A DNA stretch of 64,000 nucleotides from Siphonodentalium dalli (Eukaryota > Mollusca > Scaphopoda > Gadilida > Siphonodentaliidae), in assembly GCA_032622095.1 (NCBI GenBank), contig CP136067.1, positions 47,845,549 through 47,909,548 of the forward strand. The letters are read 5' to 3'. Made by a program: the position numbers and the translations under genes. This document shows, in pieces, positions 48,701 to 63,700 of the stretch. The first letter of the stretch is position 1. The number at the start of each line of letters is the position of its first letter. The notes beneath the pieces were generated by a model, which did no database searches, was not told where the DNA came from, and worked only from the letters and a program-made list of their open reading frames with translations.

Positions 48701-51700
48701 TTTTTCCAAAACTCGACTTATAGTATGATGGGGGACGGTGGGCGGGCGGCGGATGTGCAGGCGGGCGGGCGGCGTGTTTTGCTTATAACTTTTTTTTGGT
48801 GTGTGAGTACATATCCATGCACGTAAGCTGCAGACAAAAAATCGGGTTCGTCCGCACATTATTACAGAGTTATGGCCCTTTGAATTTTCAGCTCGTTAGC
48901 GCGATAACTTCAACAAACGTTATCCGATTTGATTGAAATTTGGTATATAGGTGTCTCCCAAGAATATCTCGGATGAGTTCGAAAACCGGCCTGGTCCGAT
49001 AAAATTTGATAGAGTTATGGCCCTTAATTAGTCATTTTTCACGAATTTTCAGCTCGTTAGCGCGATAACTTCAACAAACGTTATCCGATTTGATTGAAAT
49101 TTGGTATATAGGTGTCTCCCAAGAATATCTCGGATGAGTTCGAAAACCGGCCTGGTCCGATAAAATTTGATAGAGTTATGGCCCTTAATTAGTCATTTTT
49201 CACGAATTTTCAGCTCGTTAGCGCGATAACTTCAACAAACGTTATTTGATTTGATTGAAATTTGGTATATAGGTGTCTCCCAAGAATATCTCGGATGAGT
49301 TCGAAAACCGGCCTGGTCCGATAAAATTTGATAGAGTTATGGCCCTTAATTAGTCATTTTTCACGAATTTTCAGCTTGTTAGCGCGATAACTTCAACAAA
49401 CGTTAATCGATTTGATTGAAATTTAGTGTATAGGTGTCTCCCAAGAATATCTCGGATGAGTTCGAAAACCGGCCTCGTCCGAAAAAATTTGATAGAGTTA
49501 TGGCCCTTAATTAGTCATTTTTCATGAATTTTCAGCTCGTTAGCGCGATAACTTCAACAAACGTTATCCGATTTGATTGAAATTTGGTATATAGGTGTCT
49601 CTCAAGAATATCTCGGTCGAGTTCGAAAACCGGCCAGGTCCGAAAAAATTTGATAGAGTTATGGCCCTTAATTAGTCATTTTTCATGAATTTTCAGCTCG
49701 TTAGCGCGATAACTTCAACAAACGTTATCCGATTTGATTGAAATTTGGTATATAGGTGTCTCTCAAGAATATCTCGGTCGAGTTCGAAAACCGGCCAGGT
49801 CCGATAAAATTTGATAGAGTTATGGCCCTTAATTAGTCATTTTTCACGAATTTTCAGCTTGTTAGCGCGATAACTTCAACAAACGTTATCCGATTTGATT
49901 GAAATGTTGTATATAAGTGTCTTCCAATAATATCCTGGACGAGTTCGTAAACCAGCCTGGCCCAATAAAATTTGATAGAGTTATGGCCCTTAATTTGTCA
50001 TTTTTCGTGAATTTTTAGCTCGTTAGCGCGATAACTTCAACAAACGTCCTCCGATTTGTTTAAAATTTGGAATAGACATACTTGCCAAGAATATTTCGGA
50101 CGAGTTCGAAAACCAGCCTGGCCCGATAAAATTTGATGGAGTTATGGCCCTTAATTAGTCATTTTTCGATTTTACCTATTAATTAGTCTACCGATACTGA
50201 TGCACACCAATTGGCGGTAGCCACCGGCGGTAAGCCACCGAAAACGAGACACAGCATCTCTGATGCCACCTCTTGTTTATCAACATTTTGTTCAACACAA
50301 TTTGATATCGAGTGTACGTCGGTCTGCTCCTGGAATATTTTCTAGGCCGCCAAATATTCCAGGTGGTGAAAAATAACAGATTTAAAAAATCAATATCTGA
50401 TTTATAACTCTGAGCTTTGATGGGTCGGTTCCTCGACTCGAATCAAATATTTTTACCCCGAAGCCAAACAATTAGTAATTTAGCAGTGTTAATTCAGATT
50501 ACGGATCTTTAACCCATGGTTTTAAAATGAAGACAAGACAACCAGGGGCTGATCTAACCCTTTCATACATACAGGTCTGAATAATATGTACATGTATATG
50601 GAAGTGATATCTAAATCATGTTTTGGCTCTGATGCATTAGCATTGATAGAACTTTATTTTTTTTTACAGCTGTTCATGAAGTGAAGACGAGACTCCTTCA
50701 GGCTGGCTTTCAAGAGCTGCGAGAAAGTGAACCATGGAAAGTGGAACCAACAAAAAAGGTTTGTTGGGAGATAATGTACTATATCAGGGAAATATCCAGG
50801 GCTGTTTTGATACCTGTTTATACATTTATACGCATATCGTATCGTGTCATATGTATGTATTGCGATACAGGAAATCGAGTAATGTCTGAAGATGGGCTAG
50901 TGAAAAAAAAGCAAAACCTGCAATTATCTGTCAAGTTTACATGTATCAGGGTTTCCGCCAGGGGGAAATAAATGAGTCCGTATTGGAGAAACACATAACG
51001 CGACGGGACGACCATGGTTCGTCCTGTCATGCGAAAATTTTGTTATTTGACACTTAAAAGTAGCCATTTCCTTGCACCTGAGTGTCCCACAAAGCAATCC
51101 AAAGCTACATATATTATGCAAGTCGATCATTTCTGTGGGTGCATTAATTCTGTTGATGGTATACAAATAATTAATCATGTAATTACGTACGTATAAGACT
51201 GCCGTCTGATTGAATACTCTATAAATAACGAGCTACGAGTTACAGTGTTTACACATTTATAACTTACAATAAGATATAATGAATATAAACACTAAAAGGC
51301 ATCTACGCATTGACCAATAATACCACGCAAGGAGAATTGAATAAATTATTTTTTAGAATTTCAGGTAGCGTCCGTGGAAATTAAACTGACAGGATTATGT
51401 ACATGTATTCTGTCAATCGTAAAACTCTTTGTGCGCTGTGACGTCATACTGCAGGGTTTGTCTGGAGTATATTTTTATAGCGGCGAAATACGAATGGTAG
51501 CGAAGTCTTTCACTCGGAACGCGTAGCTTGTTCAATAGTCTGTATAGGCCAACAACTGACGATTGACCGCAGCTATAGAACAGAGTTTTAGCCAACGTTT
51601 TATAAAATATAATTGAGTTTCGTCTGGAAATGTGAACATGTGCGTCGTTGATTGTGCTTGGGGACCCAGGCGGGACAACGAAACTATTATTGACTGTACT

Positions 51701-54700
51701 TTGACTTTATCTCCATATTGGGGGGGGGGATGGTATGTGTTTGTGTTTATCCTCCATGCGTGTAATATGGCTTAAATGAATGGTGTTGTCACTATGAATT
51801 CGCGCTATAAAGACAGGACAGGTTCCGTATTATTGTGAAATAAATCACTTTGGGATTTTGTTGAGTATGCATGGCAATATACGCATAATAATCAACACAC
51901 GTAGAGAATCACATGTTTTTTTCAGGAACTTCACTGACATCGAACTCAAAACAAATGATAATACAGCAATAAGATAAATGATCAACATTGAGTAGTTTCA
52001 TCCACGAAAATCCTGTGCATAAAAATGTCCCGACTCAGCAATTGGGTGTTCTTTGATCCAATTATGTAATTGTACGATAGGACGGGGTCTTCGAGTCTGA
52101 GTAGTTTCATCCATGGAATCCCGTGCACAAAAACATCCATACTCAACAGTCCGGCATTCTTTGATGTTACAGCGACATGTATTACGCTGTATCTAATGTC
52201 GCTATTTGACCCGCTTTTTCACCAGTATTCTGTTTAACCCCCGAACTCCTGTTGCAGCCAAATTTTTTTTACGACATATTGCTACTGACATTTGGTACAT
52301 GCATGAATCAAACAGATCATCTGCGAGGGGAATGGGTCCGTGTGACGGACCCGCAGCCGGCCTGGCGGAAACCCTGCATGTATACTATGATTATTTGACT
52401 CATCTAGCCAACAATTAAACTCCATTTTAGTTTAAAGTGAACTCTACCTCCAGTTATAAACTTGTTGTTTCTGATAATTGTGTATCGTGATATGTATCGT
52501 ATTGCTGATCATGTATCGAGATTCATATCGTATCATGACCAAGTGTATTGTTGCAGCCCTAGTATGGGTGCCCAAACTCAAGAGGCTCAAATGTCCCCAA
52601 ATTCCTAGCGGACCATATTGAGTCTACCTGATTTTTCCACTTTTTGAAGGCAATTCAACAATATGCTATGTAAATAAAACATCTGCATTTGCATTAGAGC
52701 CTTTGTTTGCATGTTCAATTTTTAAATCAGAAATATTATCTCATATTTATAATATATGTATCTGTATCTGTATTGGTTCGGTGTAGAAGGCTAATTAAGT
52801 TATTTAGGAATACATGTATCCTCTGCTGTCAAAAAGGTGTCCCGAGTTGTCTCTGGATTTGTCCCTGACTATACCGGATATATTGCATAGTGCTGTTCCA
52901 ATAGAATGTCAGGTCTGTTCTGTGTCAATATTCAAACCCATGTTCAGACTGATTCGCTTTCCAACTCTTAGTGAAAAAGCTTCCTTTTAAAGTGATGTGA
53001 ATCACTCCAGCAGGTGATCGAATAGAAATAGAGCATAATCTTGTTCAAGGTAGTAAATTTAACAAATTTATATCCAAATTGACAACACATACCGTCATTC
53101 TTATATATTAATTAATTGCAGTGACTCTCGATGGGGAAATCATTTTTGTTAGTTTATCACCGATAGATGCGTCCCGAATCAAGTAGTAAATATTTACAAT
53201 TGAGCGAAATCCAGACTATGTTTTCTATGGAGTGGTAGGGTCGTTTAGCTTCAGAGTTTCGGTGATGTTATTAGAATGTTACATTCCTCCAGTTGGCATA
53301 GTGCCTGAATACTAACAGTATAAAATCGGCCCTTTTTTTGTTTTGTTGGTTGAATTTTTTTGGGTATGCTTAAGCATGCTATAGCGAATTTAAAAACAAA
53401 CTGGATAAAACCTTAGGGGCATGTTATAACTCAAAACTATCACCAAGTATTCAAAGTAATAATTTTTATGCCCATGAAAAACGTAAGATTCCCTGGCACT
53501 AAACCTACAAAATAAGTCTGTTAAAGAATATGTCAGAGAATAAATTATTAAAATCTGCAATTGTAAAAAATAATAACAATTGATGAAAAATTGTTAGGAC
53601 AATGCATTCTCTTATATATGCGAAGCGACCTATGGTCGACTCGCATATATAAGAGAATGCATTGGCACAGGGTATATGGGTTGATACAAAAATTGGACCT
53701 GGCACTCAAAGGGTTAAGCACATATGGACCAATGAACACTCTTACTGAGTCCGTGCCTCCATAACTCTAATATGTGGGTTTGAAATTGAAAGATAATTCC
53801 TCAGTGTAACACTGTTCTGCACATTCATGATGTATGTTGGAAGCACCGACAGTTGATAAAAAGGAAAAGTATGTCTGTTATGTTGTGATAACAAGTTTAT
53901 CCTGCATTTTAGTACTCACAGTTGATACAAATTACTATTTTCAATTTTGATTTTCCACAAATGGCTGAAGGGATATTCTCATCTTTGTCGGTTTTATTAT
54001 CTGTAGACATGATATTTGCGTAGCCTTATATTGACTGCTTAGGATCATATGGTCAGGGTTTCCACTAGTGGGCTGTGGGGACTGGACCCCTGAACCTGTT
54101 GAGTGAATAAAACAAGAACTATTGACGTTTGTATCCTTGAAAAAGTATTATTTTTCCATAAAATGATTTAACTAGTGGTCAAGTTGCCAAAAAATTAATT
54201 TTACTTTATAATTCCCTGTTGGTTTTATTTTGTGGGAGAACACAGGTGACATGGACATAAATCTGTGGATCAGGTAGGGGAAAGTGTCTGAGGGGAAAGG
54301 TACCCTAAAAGGGATGCACTGCCGCGCTAGCAGAAACAGGGATATACCGGTAGTTAACCTCTTTGAAAACAGCTTGTCAACTATGATTTTGACAATTAAC
54401 CACAGCTGGATTTCATTCATTCAAGATCCTATTTTTCAGTATTTTGTGACTAGAAACCAGTCGACAATCATTGCTTTTGCTGTCGGAGGGAAATTCAAAC
54501 CAGGAAATGGATTCAGCATTGTGGGAGCACACACAGATAGTCCATGCCTGAAGGTGAGGAGTTACTTAATGTAGAGTATAGCTGTTATGAAAATTTTATT
54601 GATTTCAATGATTTTTGGGTCAGAAGAGTAAGAATTCAGTGTTTTTTTTCTCAATTGATTGTTTTCAGACATGTATATAAAAACTCTAATTTTAAAGTGT

Positions 54701-57700
54701 CACCATTAATATTAACCCTTCCATGACTGGAGCTTCTTGAAATTTTGGGAAAACCCTGTGCCAATGCATTCTCTTCTATATGCAAGTCTCCCATAGGGAG
54801 ACTCACATATATAAGAGAATACATTGCTCCAACAATATTTACCGTAACCCTTTATGATGGAACTGCGCTGCTGCAGCATTAAAGAACCTGTGCCAATGAA
54901 TTTTCTTATATATGGGAGTCTCACATATATATAAGATAATGCATTGGCTTACAAGGTCAAGGTAAATATTGTTAGGCCAATGTATACCTCTTATATATGC
55001 AAGGCTCCATATTGGAGACTCACATATATTAGGGAATACATTGGTATAGGGTTTTCGCAAAATTTCAGGAAGCTCTATTCTCGGAAGGGTTAATATTAAC
55101 AGGGTGTAGACAATCCACTATTTTGAATTGCTGACCATAATCTAAAATAGAACAGCTTACACTGACTGGTTTGTCAAATATATGAAAAACTTGTTTGGTT
55201 TTACGAGGAACTGTCAGTGGGCTGGTGGCCCTAAACCTAGTATAACATTTATACTAGTACAACGTTTATTTATGGATTTTGACATGTTTTGGTATATTTA
55301 GTTTATTGTCAGGTGTGACAGCTGCACACAGAAAATAAATCGGACCTGCCCCAACTTTCTAACTCGTGACACTTGTTTCTATTTATAGAAACCGAACACC
55401 TCTCTAAACTGAACAGGAGGGCCGGTCCAAGGGTGTTCGGTTTGGAGAGGTTTTTCTGTAATTGGTCGGAATACTGAATACAACTGTAACACTCATTTCT
55501 TTACATTTCCTCTGAAGGTCAAGCCAGTATCCAAGAAGAATAAGAGTGGGTACGAGATGGTCGGCGTGGAACTGTATGGAGGCGGCACCTGGCACACCTG
55601 GTTTGATAGGGATTTAACCGTTGGAGGACGAGTGCTTGTCAGAGTATGTTATTTGAGACCTTTTGTTGAGCCATTAATTTTAACAGACTTGTTTTTGTCA
55701 TTGTTTGTGTGTGATAAATAGATTGAGCACCTTAAAACATACTTTCTTGCTTATAATAGTTCTCTGTTATTCAACACCTTTTCATTGTTTATATTACCTT
55801 ATTGTCTATGCAAATATGTAATATCAACTGTGTAAGCTTCAATACAATGTGCATATGGGGTTTTCCTCCTGTGCTAATTTTCAATGATTCCTTTGCTCTT
55901 ACATGTAGCTGAATCTTCTGTTTTGTCATTTGTTTTAATGAATTCAATGTCACAAATTCATGTCTAATATTTTTGTAAAAATCGTTTTCAAAACGAATTT
56001 TTACTAATTTGATTAATATGCTGTTTTACACACCAATTTATATCAGTGACTATTCAGTTTTTAGCTCACCTGAGACGAAGTCTCCGGTGGAGCTATAGTC
56101 ATCACTCCTCGTCCGTCCGTCTGTCCGTCCGTCAACAATCATCTTCTCGTCCCGAACCGTAAGACTTAACGTGTTCATATTTGGTGTGGATGTTCCCTAG
56201 GTGAATCACATTCAGATTTGTTCAAATGAGGTCACTGGGTGGAATATTTGTGAAAACAGGGCCATAACTCTATTCCTCCATAGTAATTCTTAGAACGACT
56301 TCTTTTACTGAACTATAAGGCCGTATGGATTCATATTTGGTGTGGATGTTCCCTAGTTGACTCACATTCAGATTTGTTAAAATGAGGTCACCAGGTTGAT
56401 TAGTTGAGAAACCAGGGCCATAACTCTTCCTCCATAGTAATTCTTAGAATGACTTCTTCTTTTGAACCATTTGACCAATTTAGCTTACATTTGGTATGGA
56501 GAGTCCTTGTGTGACTGGGGTTCAGATTTGTTCAAATGGGGTCACTGTGTCAAATAGGGGCAGAGCCAGGGCCCAGGGACATAACTCTTATAAAACAGTT
56601 AATTCAAATCCTTGTTTTAAACCCTTGCCCCCCCCCCCCTCCACCACCCCACCTCCGCCACCACTGCATGTCCCTGCCACCCCACACCAGAGATCCCTGC
56701 AAGGTTCACCCCATTAAAAGCCTTACACTTTAGTTATATGACATGCCAGGAACTGACCAGCCTTAATTCTCACAGTGCTCACAGCTGTGTGTCCAGTCAT
56801 TATAAAGTAATTAACTTTTATCTCAATATCCACATTTATCAGGCTGAGAGAGAAAGATGTGTGTGAATGAAATTTAATCCTATGTGTTTACAGCAATCTC
56901 AAATACAACTCTAACTGTTTGACAGTGTACACATTTTATAATAGTATTAGTATTAACCATTTCATTACCAGAGCTATGCTGGTACAGCAATAAAGACCCT
57001 GCACCAGTGTATTCTCCTATATATAAGAGAATACACTGGGGTTCAAGATCAAGGAAATATTGTTAGGCCAATATAGTCAGACATCCAAATAAATCACACA
57101 TGTCCTATTCTCGCAGGGATGTCCCCACATATGTTTGGGGAGGGGGTAAATTTCTCAGATTTGTTTTTTTCCAAAACCAATTACATATACTAAAATAAAA
57201 TGAATATAAAATAATAGACCATTGATCAAGAGAAATGAGCTCCTAGTTTTAATATTTGTCCAATATTTATTATTTTATAACAAAGTACTAGTATCATGCC
57301 AGTGCATTGTCTTATATATGTGAGTGTCCCATAGGTAGCCTCACCTAAGAGAATGCACTGGCTTTCAAGGTTAAGGAAATATTGTTAGGCAAATGTAGAC
57401 AAGCATCCAATAAATCACAGATGTCCTATTCTTGCAGGGATGTCCCCATGGGTTGAGGGGGTGGAATTAGCAGATGTGTTCAATGAGATGTAATTTGTTT
57501 TCTCAAAATTAATTATATAGACTAAAATGAATATAAAATAGTAAACTACTTAATTTTTTAACCCCCAGATTACATTATATAAAATATATGGCATATTATA
57601 TATCATTTGAAAGAGCAAGCTCCAAAACATTGTATTATCAACTTATCCAGTATAATAAACTGTGGACATGTTGTTTTTATTGAGTTGCCAAAGAGTTTTG

Positions 57701-60700
57701 TCATCTAGATTGCAGTAAAAAGCTAAATTATTTTCAATGCAGGGGGAATAACTCTATATATTAAAGATATATTAAAATTGCAAGTGAAGTCTGACATTTT
57801 TATAAACATTTCCTGGAGATCTGCTGGAGGTCATTAATTCCCAATTACAACATCAATCTATCATATGTATTGTTCAAATCTTTCAACAGGACATTTAACT
57901 CTCCCACACCCACCACTTCACCAGAACATATTTGACAAACTTGAAAAGTGTTCTTTGAAAGAACCACCAGCTCTATTTAGTTCACATTTAATATTGAGGC
58001 TCCTTTGGTGATGTGTGATTCAGATTTGTTTAATCAGGGTCACCAGGTCAAGTAGGTGCAACGCCAGCTACATTACTCTTTCTCTCCATAGTAATTCATC
58101 ATACGTCTTCTATGCAAGAATGAAATGGCCTATTTTGCTTATATTTAGTAGGAAATTACCTTGGGTGACAGATTTGTGAAAATGGCATCACAAAGTCGAA
58201 TAAGGGCATTGCCAGAGACATAACTATTTCACAAGATAGTAATTCTTAAAATATGTATGGCATAGCCAAGAACTAGTTGGCTTATTTAGCATGGAATGTT
58301 CTTGTTTGACTGCGATACAGATATTTTTAATGGGGTAACCTGGAAAAATAGGACAGTTTCCTTCTTAATATGCTTCCTTCACAAGGACCATCAGGTCTAT
58401 TTTATAAAAAGGCGCTTGTGAGATTGGAAATTTCCAACAATTGGGAAAGTTTGAGATATCAATTGTGTAATTCCAACCTAAGACTTGGGAGTCTGGAGCC
58501 CAGTTGGGAGGGGACTTGTTGGGGGGAGGGGTGATCAGTAGTGTACATTTGGTAATTTGGCCACATATCCTGTTTAGATCTACTTCTTTTAAAGTGATTA
58601 TGAAAAGTTCTGACTGTTGTGGTCTGCAGAGTCCCAGTCTTATCAGTCTTTGCAGTCTGGTGAGCGACCCCACAGTCATTGACTGTCTTGTTCTTAGAAA
58701 CTGTCAACTTTTAGGGAAATGGCACAAATTTTGTGAAATCAAAGTTAATCATTGGCTGAACAATAAAATGAAAAATAATAATCACTATATACAGGTGATT
58801 TTATAGTAGCAAGCCTGAGTTTAGTGTGCCTGTCATTTACAGAATGAGGTCCCCAGAGGGTGAATTTAGTGACGCTATCCCACATAGTGGGCTAGCATCA
58901 CCAAATTCACCCTCTGGGGATCTCATTCTGCATGGTCTCATCTGCTATGGGAGACATACATGTAGACTCAGATTGGAGTTCCCAAATGGTGAATATTGTG
59001 ATGTACACCTATTGGGAACCTCAATTAGGCAATGTGTCGTCTGCCAATTTGGGGATTTAGAGAAACTAAACTAAAAAAGAAATAGAATCTTTGTGAAGAA
59101 GTTTCTATAGATATTTGATAATAAAGAAACTTTCCAGAGAAGATGAGGCCTCAGCAGAATGAGGTCCCCAGAGGATGAATTTTGTGATGCTATGTGGGTT
59201 AGCATAACTAAATTCACCCTCTGGGGACCTCATTCTGCAAATGACAGGCATCTTATTCTCAGGCAGGGGTAGTTTTGTGTAGGTAGGGAGAGGGCAAACA
59301 CAGAAAAGTATAATTTTGTTCTATTAAAATGAAAAATGTATTATTGCCGGTCTAGCATATAGTTTCTACAACAGTGGATACTTTATGACATATTTTGTAA
59401 AATACCTCTATCTGCTATATATCTAACAATATTGTGTTTGATCTATATGTACAATAGCAACCAACAATGAAAGAGTGAACTTTATACAGGAGCTTTATAT
59501 CATTAATAATATGGAGTAATTTACTTATTTATTAACACTGCAGAATGGTGATAAGATTGACCATAGACTGGTGCATATAGACCGACCAATATTGAGGGTG
59601 CCAAACATCGCTATTCACCTGCAGCGAGATATGAACACAGAATTTGGCCCAAACAAAGAAAGCCATGTGTAAGTCTATAAGGAATTCTCATTTATCTCTT
59701 GTCAGAAATGCTGCGATCTGACTAGTCAAAGGCTGAGTATTTGTGATTGGTCAATGTTTGACCCCTGCTGTTCAACCTTCATCTATCACCGCCACAGCGA
59801 TTGCTGACAATATGTGATCTATGCAGCGATATGAGCAAAAAATATAATTTGTCAATTGGAACGACACTTTACAGTTCAGTTAAACAGTAGGTCTAGATGT
59901 CAAACTGTTTTTTTGAACAGATATATCATATATGCACTTGAAGTACGCACGTGGTCGGAACTGCAGTTCTGTTTGTGACAATGCAGGTCAAATTCCAAAT
60001 CCCTCAGACCAAACACCTGACTCAAATTAACCCTTTACCCAACAAACCGGCCAAAAACGCCCAAATAAAGCTGCAACAGCCTAAAATATCTTCGGTCTGT
60101 CTCAATAGAACCATACAAATATGGATATCATTGGAACCGGCTCCTTGACCACATTGTGATAGTTACAGTTATGCCCTGTGCCAATGCATTCTCTTATATA
60201 TGCGAGTCGACCATAGGTCGCCTCGCATATATAAGAGAATGCATTGGCCTAAAAAAAATCTTTTTTTAACACTTTTTACCATTTTTTCTTACATTCTTTA
60301 ACAATTTTATAATTTTTAATGAGTTAAGCCAATGCATTCTCTTATATATGCGAGGCGACCTATGGTCGACTCGCAAATATAAGAGAATGCATTGGCACAG
60401 GGCCCTTCTGTTGGGTAAAGGGTTAAAGGAAGCTAGTGAGAATAAAATTAACTGCAATGATCACTCTCCAATATTCCAAATTCCACATTTTGTCCTAAAT
60501 CAATGCATGAGGGAATTCCATTTAGTGACGTCATTAGGAAGTTTTAGCATAAGATATAAAGTTCTTTTGTAACTTATGTGTCATGCGTTAGCTCTATTTG
60601 GGGAAATAATAACCTCAGTTCATTCACCAATCAAGGACACAGCTGCGATGTGTTTTATTTAAAGTGATGTGAAACACTCGGGTTGGGTGATAAAACAGAA

Positions 60701-63700
60701 ATGGAGAATATTCTTGCTCAAAGTAGTTATATTTACAAATATTATATCCAAATTGACAACTCACACCATCATTCTTATATATTAATTACATATCTTGAAT
60801 CTTGATGGCGAAATCATTTTCGTTAGTTTATTGCTAATAGTTGCGTCCCAAATTGAGATGTAAATATTTACAATTGAGCGTAATACAGATGATGTTTTCT
60901 ATGGAGTGGTACGGTCGATTTTCTTCAGATTTTCGGCGATGTTAGTAGAATACTATATTCTTCCAGTTGGCATAGCACCTGAATACTAAGTTATCAGTTT
61001 CACGCACCCGAACAAGTCCATAATATACTTTTAATAGATAGTTCAGTTATGGCAACAGAAACTGGAGGAATATATGGGGTAGCCTATTGCGGGTTCCAAC
61101 ACTATGAAACACTCTATGAAACACTATGAACAGGTATTCAATTTGAAATTTCATTTGAGTGAAAAGGCGGTACTTGCAGGGCCCTAATATAGAAAATATT
61201 TTTTTATCATTGGACATCCTGGAAAATGCTACTTAAGTAATATCAGTGTAAGCCATTTATTGTTAAGTGAATAACAAATAATCTCAGCTCACTGATAGGT
61301 TAGTGGTTCTATGCGTTAACCCTTTGAGTGCCAGGTCGATTTTTGTATCAACCCATATACCCTGTGCCAATGCATTCTCTTATATATGCGAGTCGACCAT
61401 AGGTCGCCTCGCATATATAAGAGAATGCATTGGCCTAACAATTTTTTCTTATTTATTTATTTTTTTTACAACTTTTTACAATTTTAATAATTTATTCTTA
61501 TATTCTTTAACAGACTTATTTTGTAGGTTTAGGGCCGATGAGATCGGCCCCTGGCACTCAAAGGGTTAAACACAGTCAATAAACAATTTCACAACTGATC
61601 GTTATATTGTTGTTGTTGCAGGTGCCCTGTTCTTGCCACGACCATCCAATCTGAATTACAAGGCAAGACAGATGACGAGAAGAAATCTGGTGAACCTACT
61701 TGCCAGGTAAGGAACGTTTTTACTTGCCAAAATAAACACACATGTGAATCTCCCACCTGTATTGTACTAAGAATCAAGCAATGTCTTTTAGGAGTTCTAT
61801 TCTTGTTATAGTGACATACTTAACACAGTTTGTGGCAGCTGTGGTACAAAAAATATTGCAATTTATATTTGAAATAATGGCAGAAAACCGAAAAGTAATG
61901 AATTTTAGCCAATTTTTGTCTCAAGTTTATGAGAAAAATCTTATCAAATAGATACCTGGGCTAAATGGGACAATATCTAAACATTTCTTTATTTTTGCCG
62001 ACATTTTGGCAGCCATATTGGATCATTGAGGTGGCCAGTTCTGGTCCTCTCTTCCACCCTATTTAGTCATCAGTTCTACTTCTACATATGCCAAATATAA
62101 TACATGTTATTAACCCTTCCATGACTGGCGCTTCCTGAAATTTAGCGAAAACCCTGTGCCAATGCATTCTCTGGAGTATAGCATGTAAAATGAATATTTC
62201 AATTCGAGCACATGGTTTGATGTAGTATTTACATCTATGATGATGAATTTTGAATTTGTTTTTCCTGTAGGCTGAGAAACACCAGCCAGCACTGATAAAA
62301 CTGCTCTGTGATGAGTTGAGCGTCCAGCCAGAAAACATACTCGACTTTGAACTACATGTAGCTGATACTCAAAAAGCTGTGAGTATGCGCTTACTATTTT
62401 TTTATGCCCATTTAAAAAAAACGAGATGTATTATATTATTGGTGTGTCCGTCCTTCGATCTAGCCGTCCGGCCATTCACATTTGGTTTCCAGATGATAAA
62501 TGATAAATTTAGATAGTCTCAAATGAATGGAAATGGAATTTGGGATGTTGGTTTACAAGCACAAAATACAGGTCAAGGTTGAATTTGGGTTCCGCCCACC
62601 AATTTTTACGTGAGTTATGGGCCTTTGTTGGAATTCTACAGAGACTGGCAAGGTTTGCTGAAATGTAATTCCCTTGTGACATGCAACTCCTGGTATCCCA
62701 GAGTCCTGGTGGGTTTATGTCATTCCTACAGATAAGTGTCAGTCTATTTATAGATTATTTGTGACAGTGTTATCTGTATGTGTGTGTGTATGTTAGTATT
62801 GCAAAGTTTCTTAGCACAAGAGCAGTGCTGCATGAACCATGGGAATGCACCTGATTGAAACTATTCTATAAAATTTTAATCGAGGCAGCTGATTTTGAAA
62901 CGAATCGAAACTGACAAATGATTCTGAATCACATTGTGTCGATTCGCAGGGCCCTACTGAAAACTGTACTATTCTGACTGAGTGTGCATGATCATACACA
63001 GACCTTTATTTCCATACTTAATTGGCAAAGGGATCCAAGGCACTCGCAGCAGGTAAATAATATAAAAATCTGTAAAAATCACCATAAGAAGAACACAGAG
63101 AAATTGATAAACTAGATTCTTCATTGATAGTTCTCCAATTACCAACTATCGCATTATGAAACTATTACGTTTTGTAAACAAAACTGTTACAGGGATTTGT
63201 CAACTAACATGAGTAACATCGCTAAATCATGTAGTAAATTAATATATTTCAGTCTGGATTTGACCTTTTTCAATGTTTATCTTCAAGTGTTTATTAAATT
63301 TATTGGAATAATTGGACTTTTATTGGTAATTCAACTGTATTGGGAATGTTTGTATAACGGTTTTAACACGCAAAATTTGTTATTGAAGGTTACTAATAAT
63401 GAACATAAGAACAAAATTGATCTATTTTTTTGTACTTGTTGATGATAGTTGTTTCACAGATTTTTATACAATTTATCTTATTTCACCCACTTTGAATGCC
63501 TTGAGTCTCTTCAACCCTTCCATGACTGGAGCTTCATGAAATTTTGCGAAAACCCTGACAATGCATTCTCTTACATATGCGAGTCGCCCATAGGAACCTC
63601 GCATATATAAACAATATTTACCATGACCTTTTAAGCCAGTGCATTCTCTTATATATGCGAGGCTCCCTATGGGAGACTTGCATATATAAGAGAATGCACT

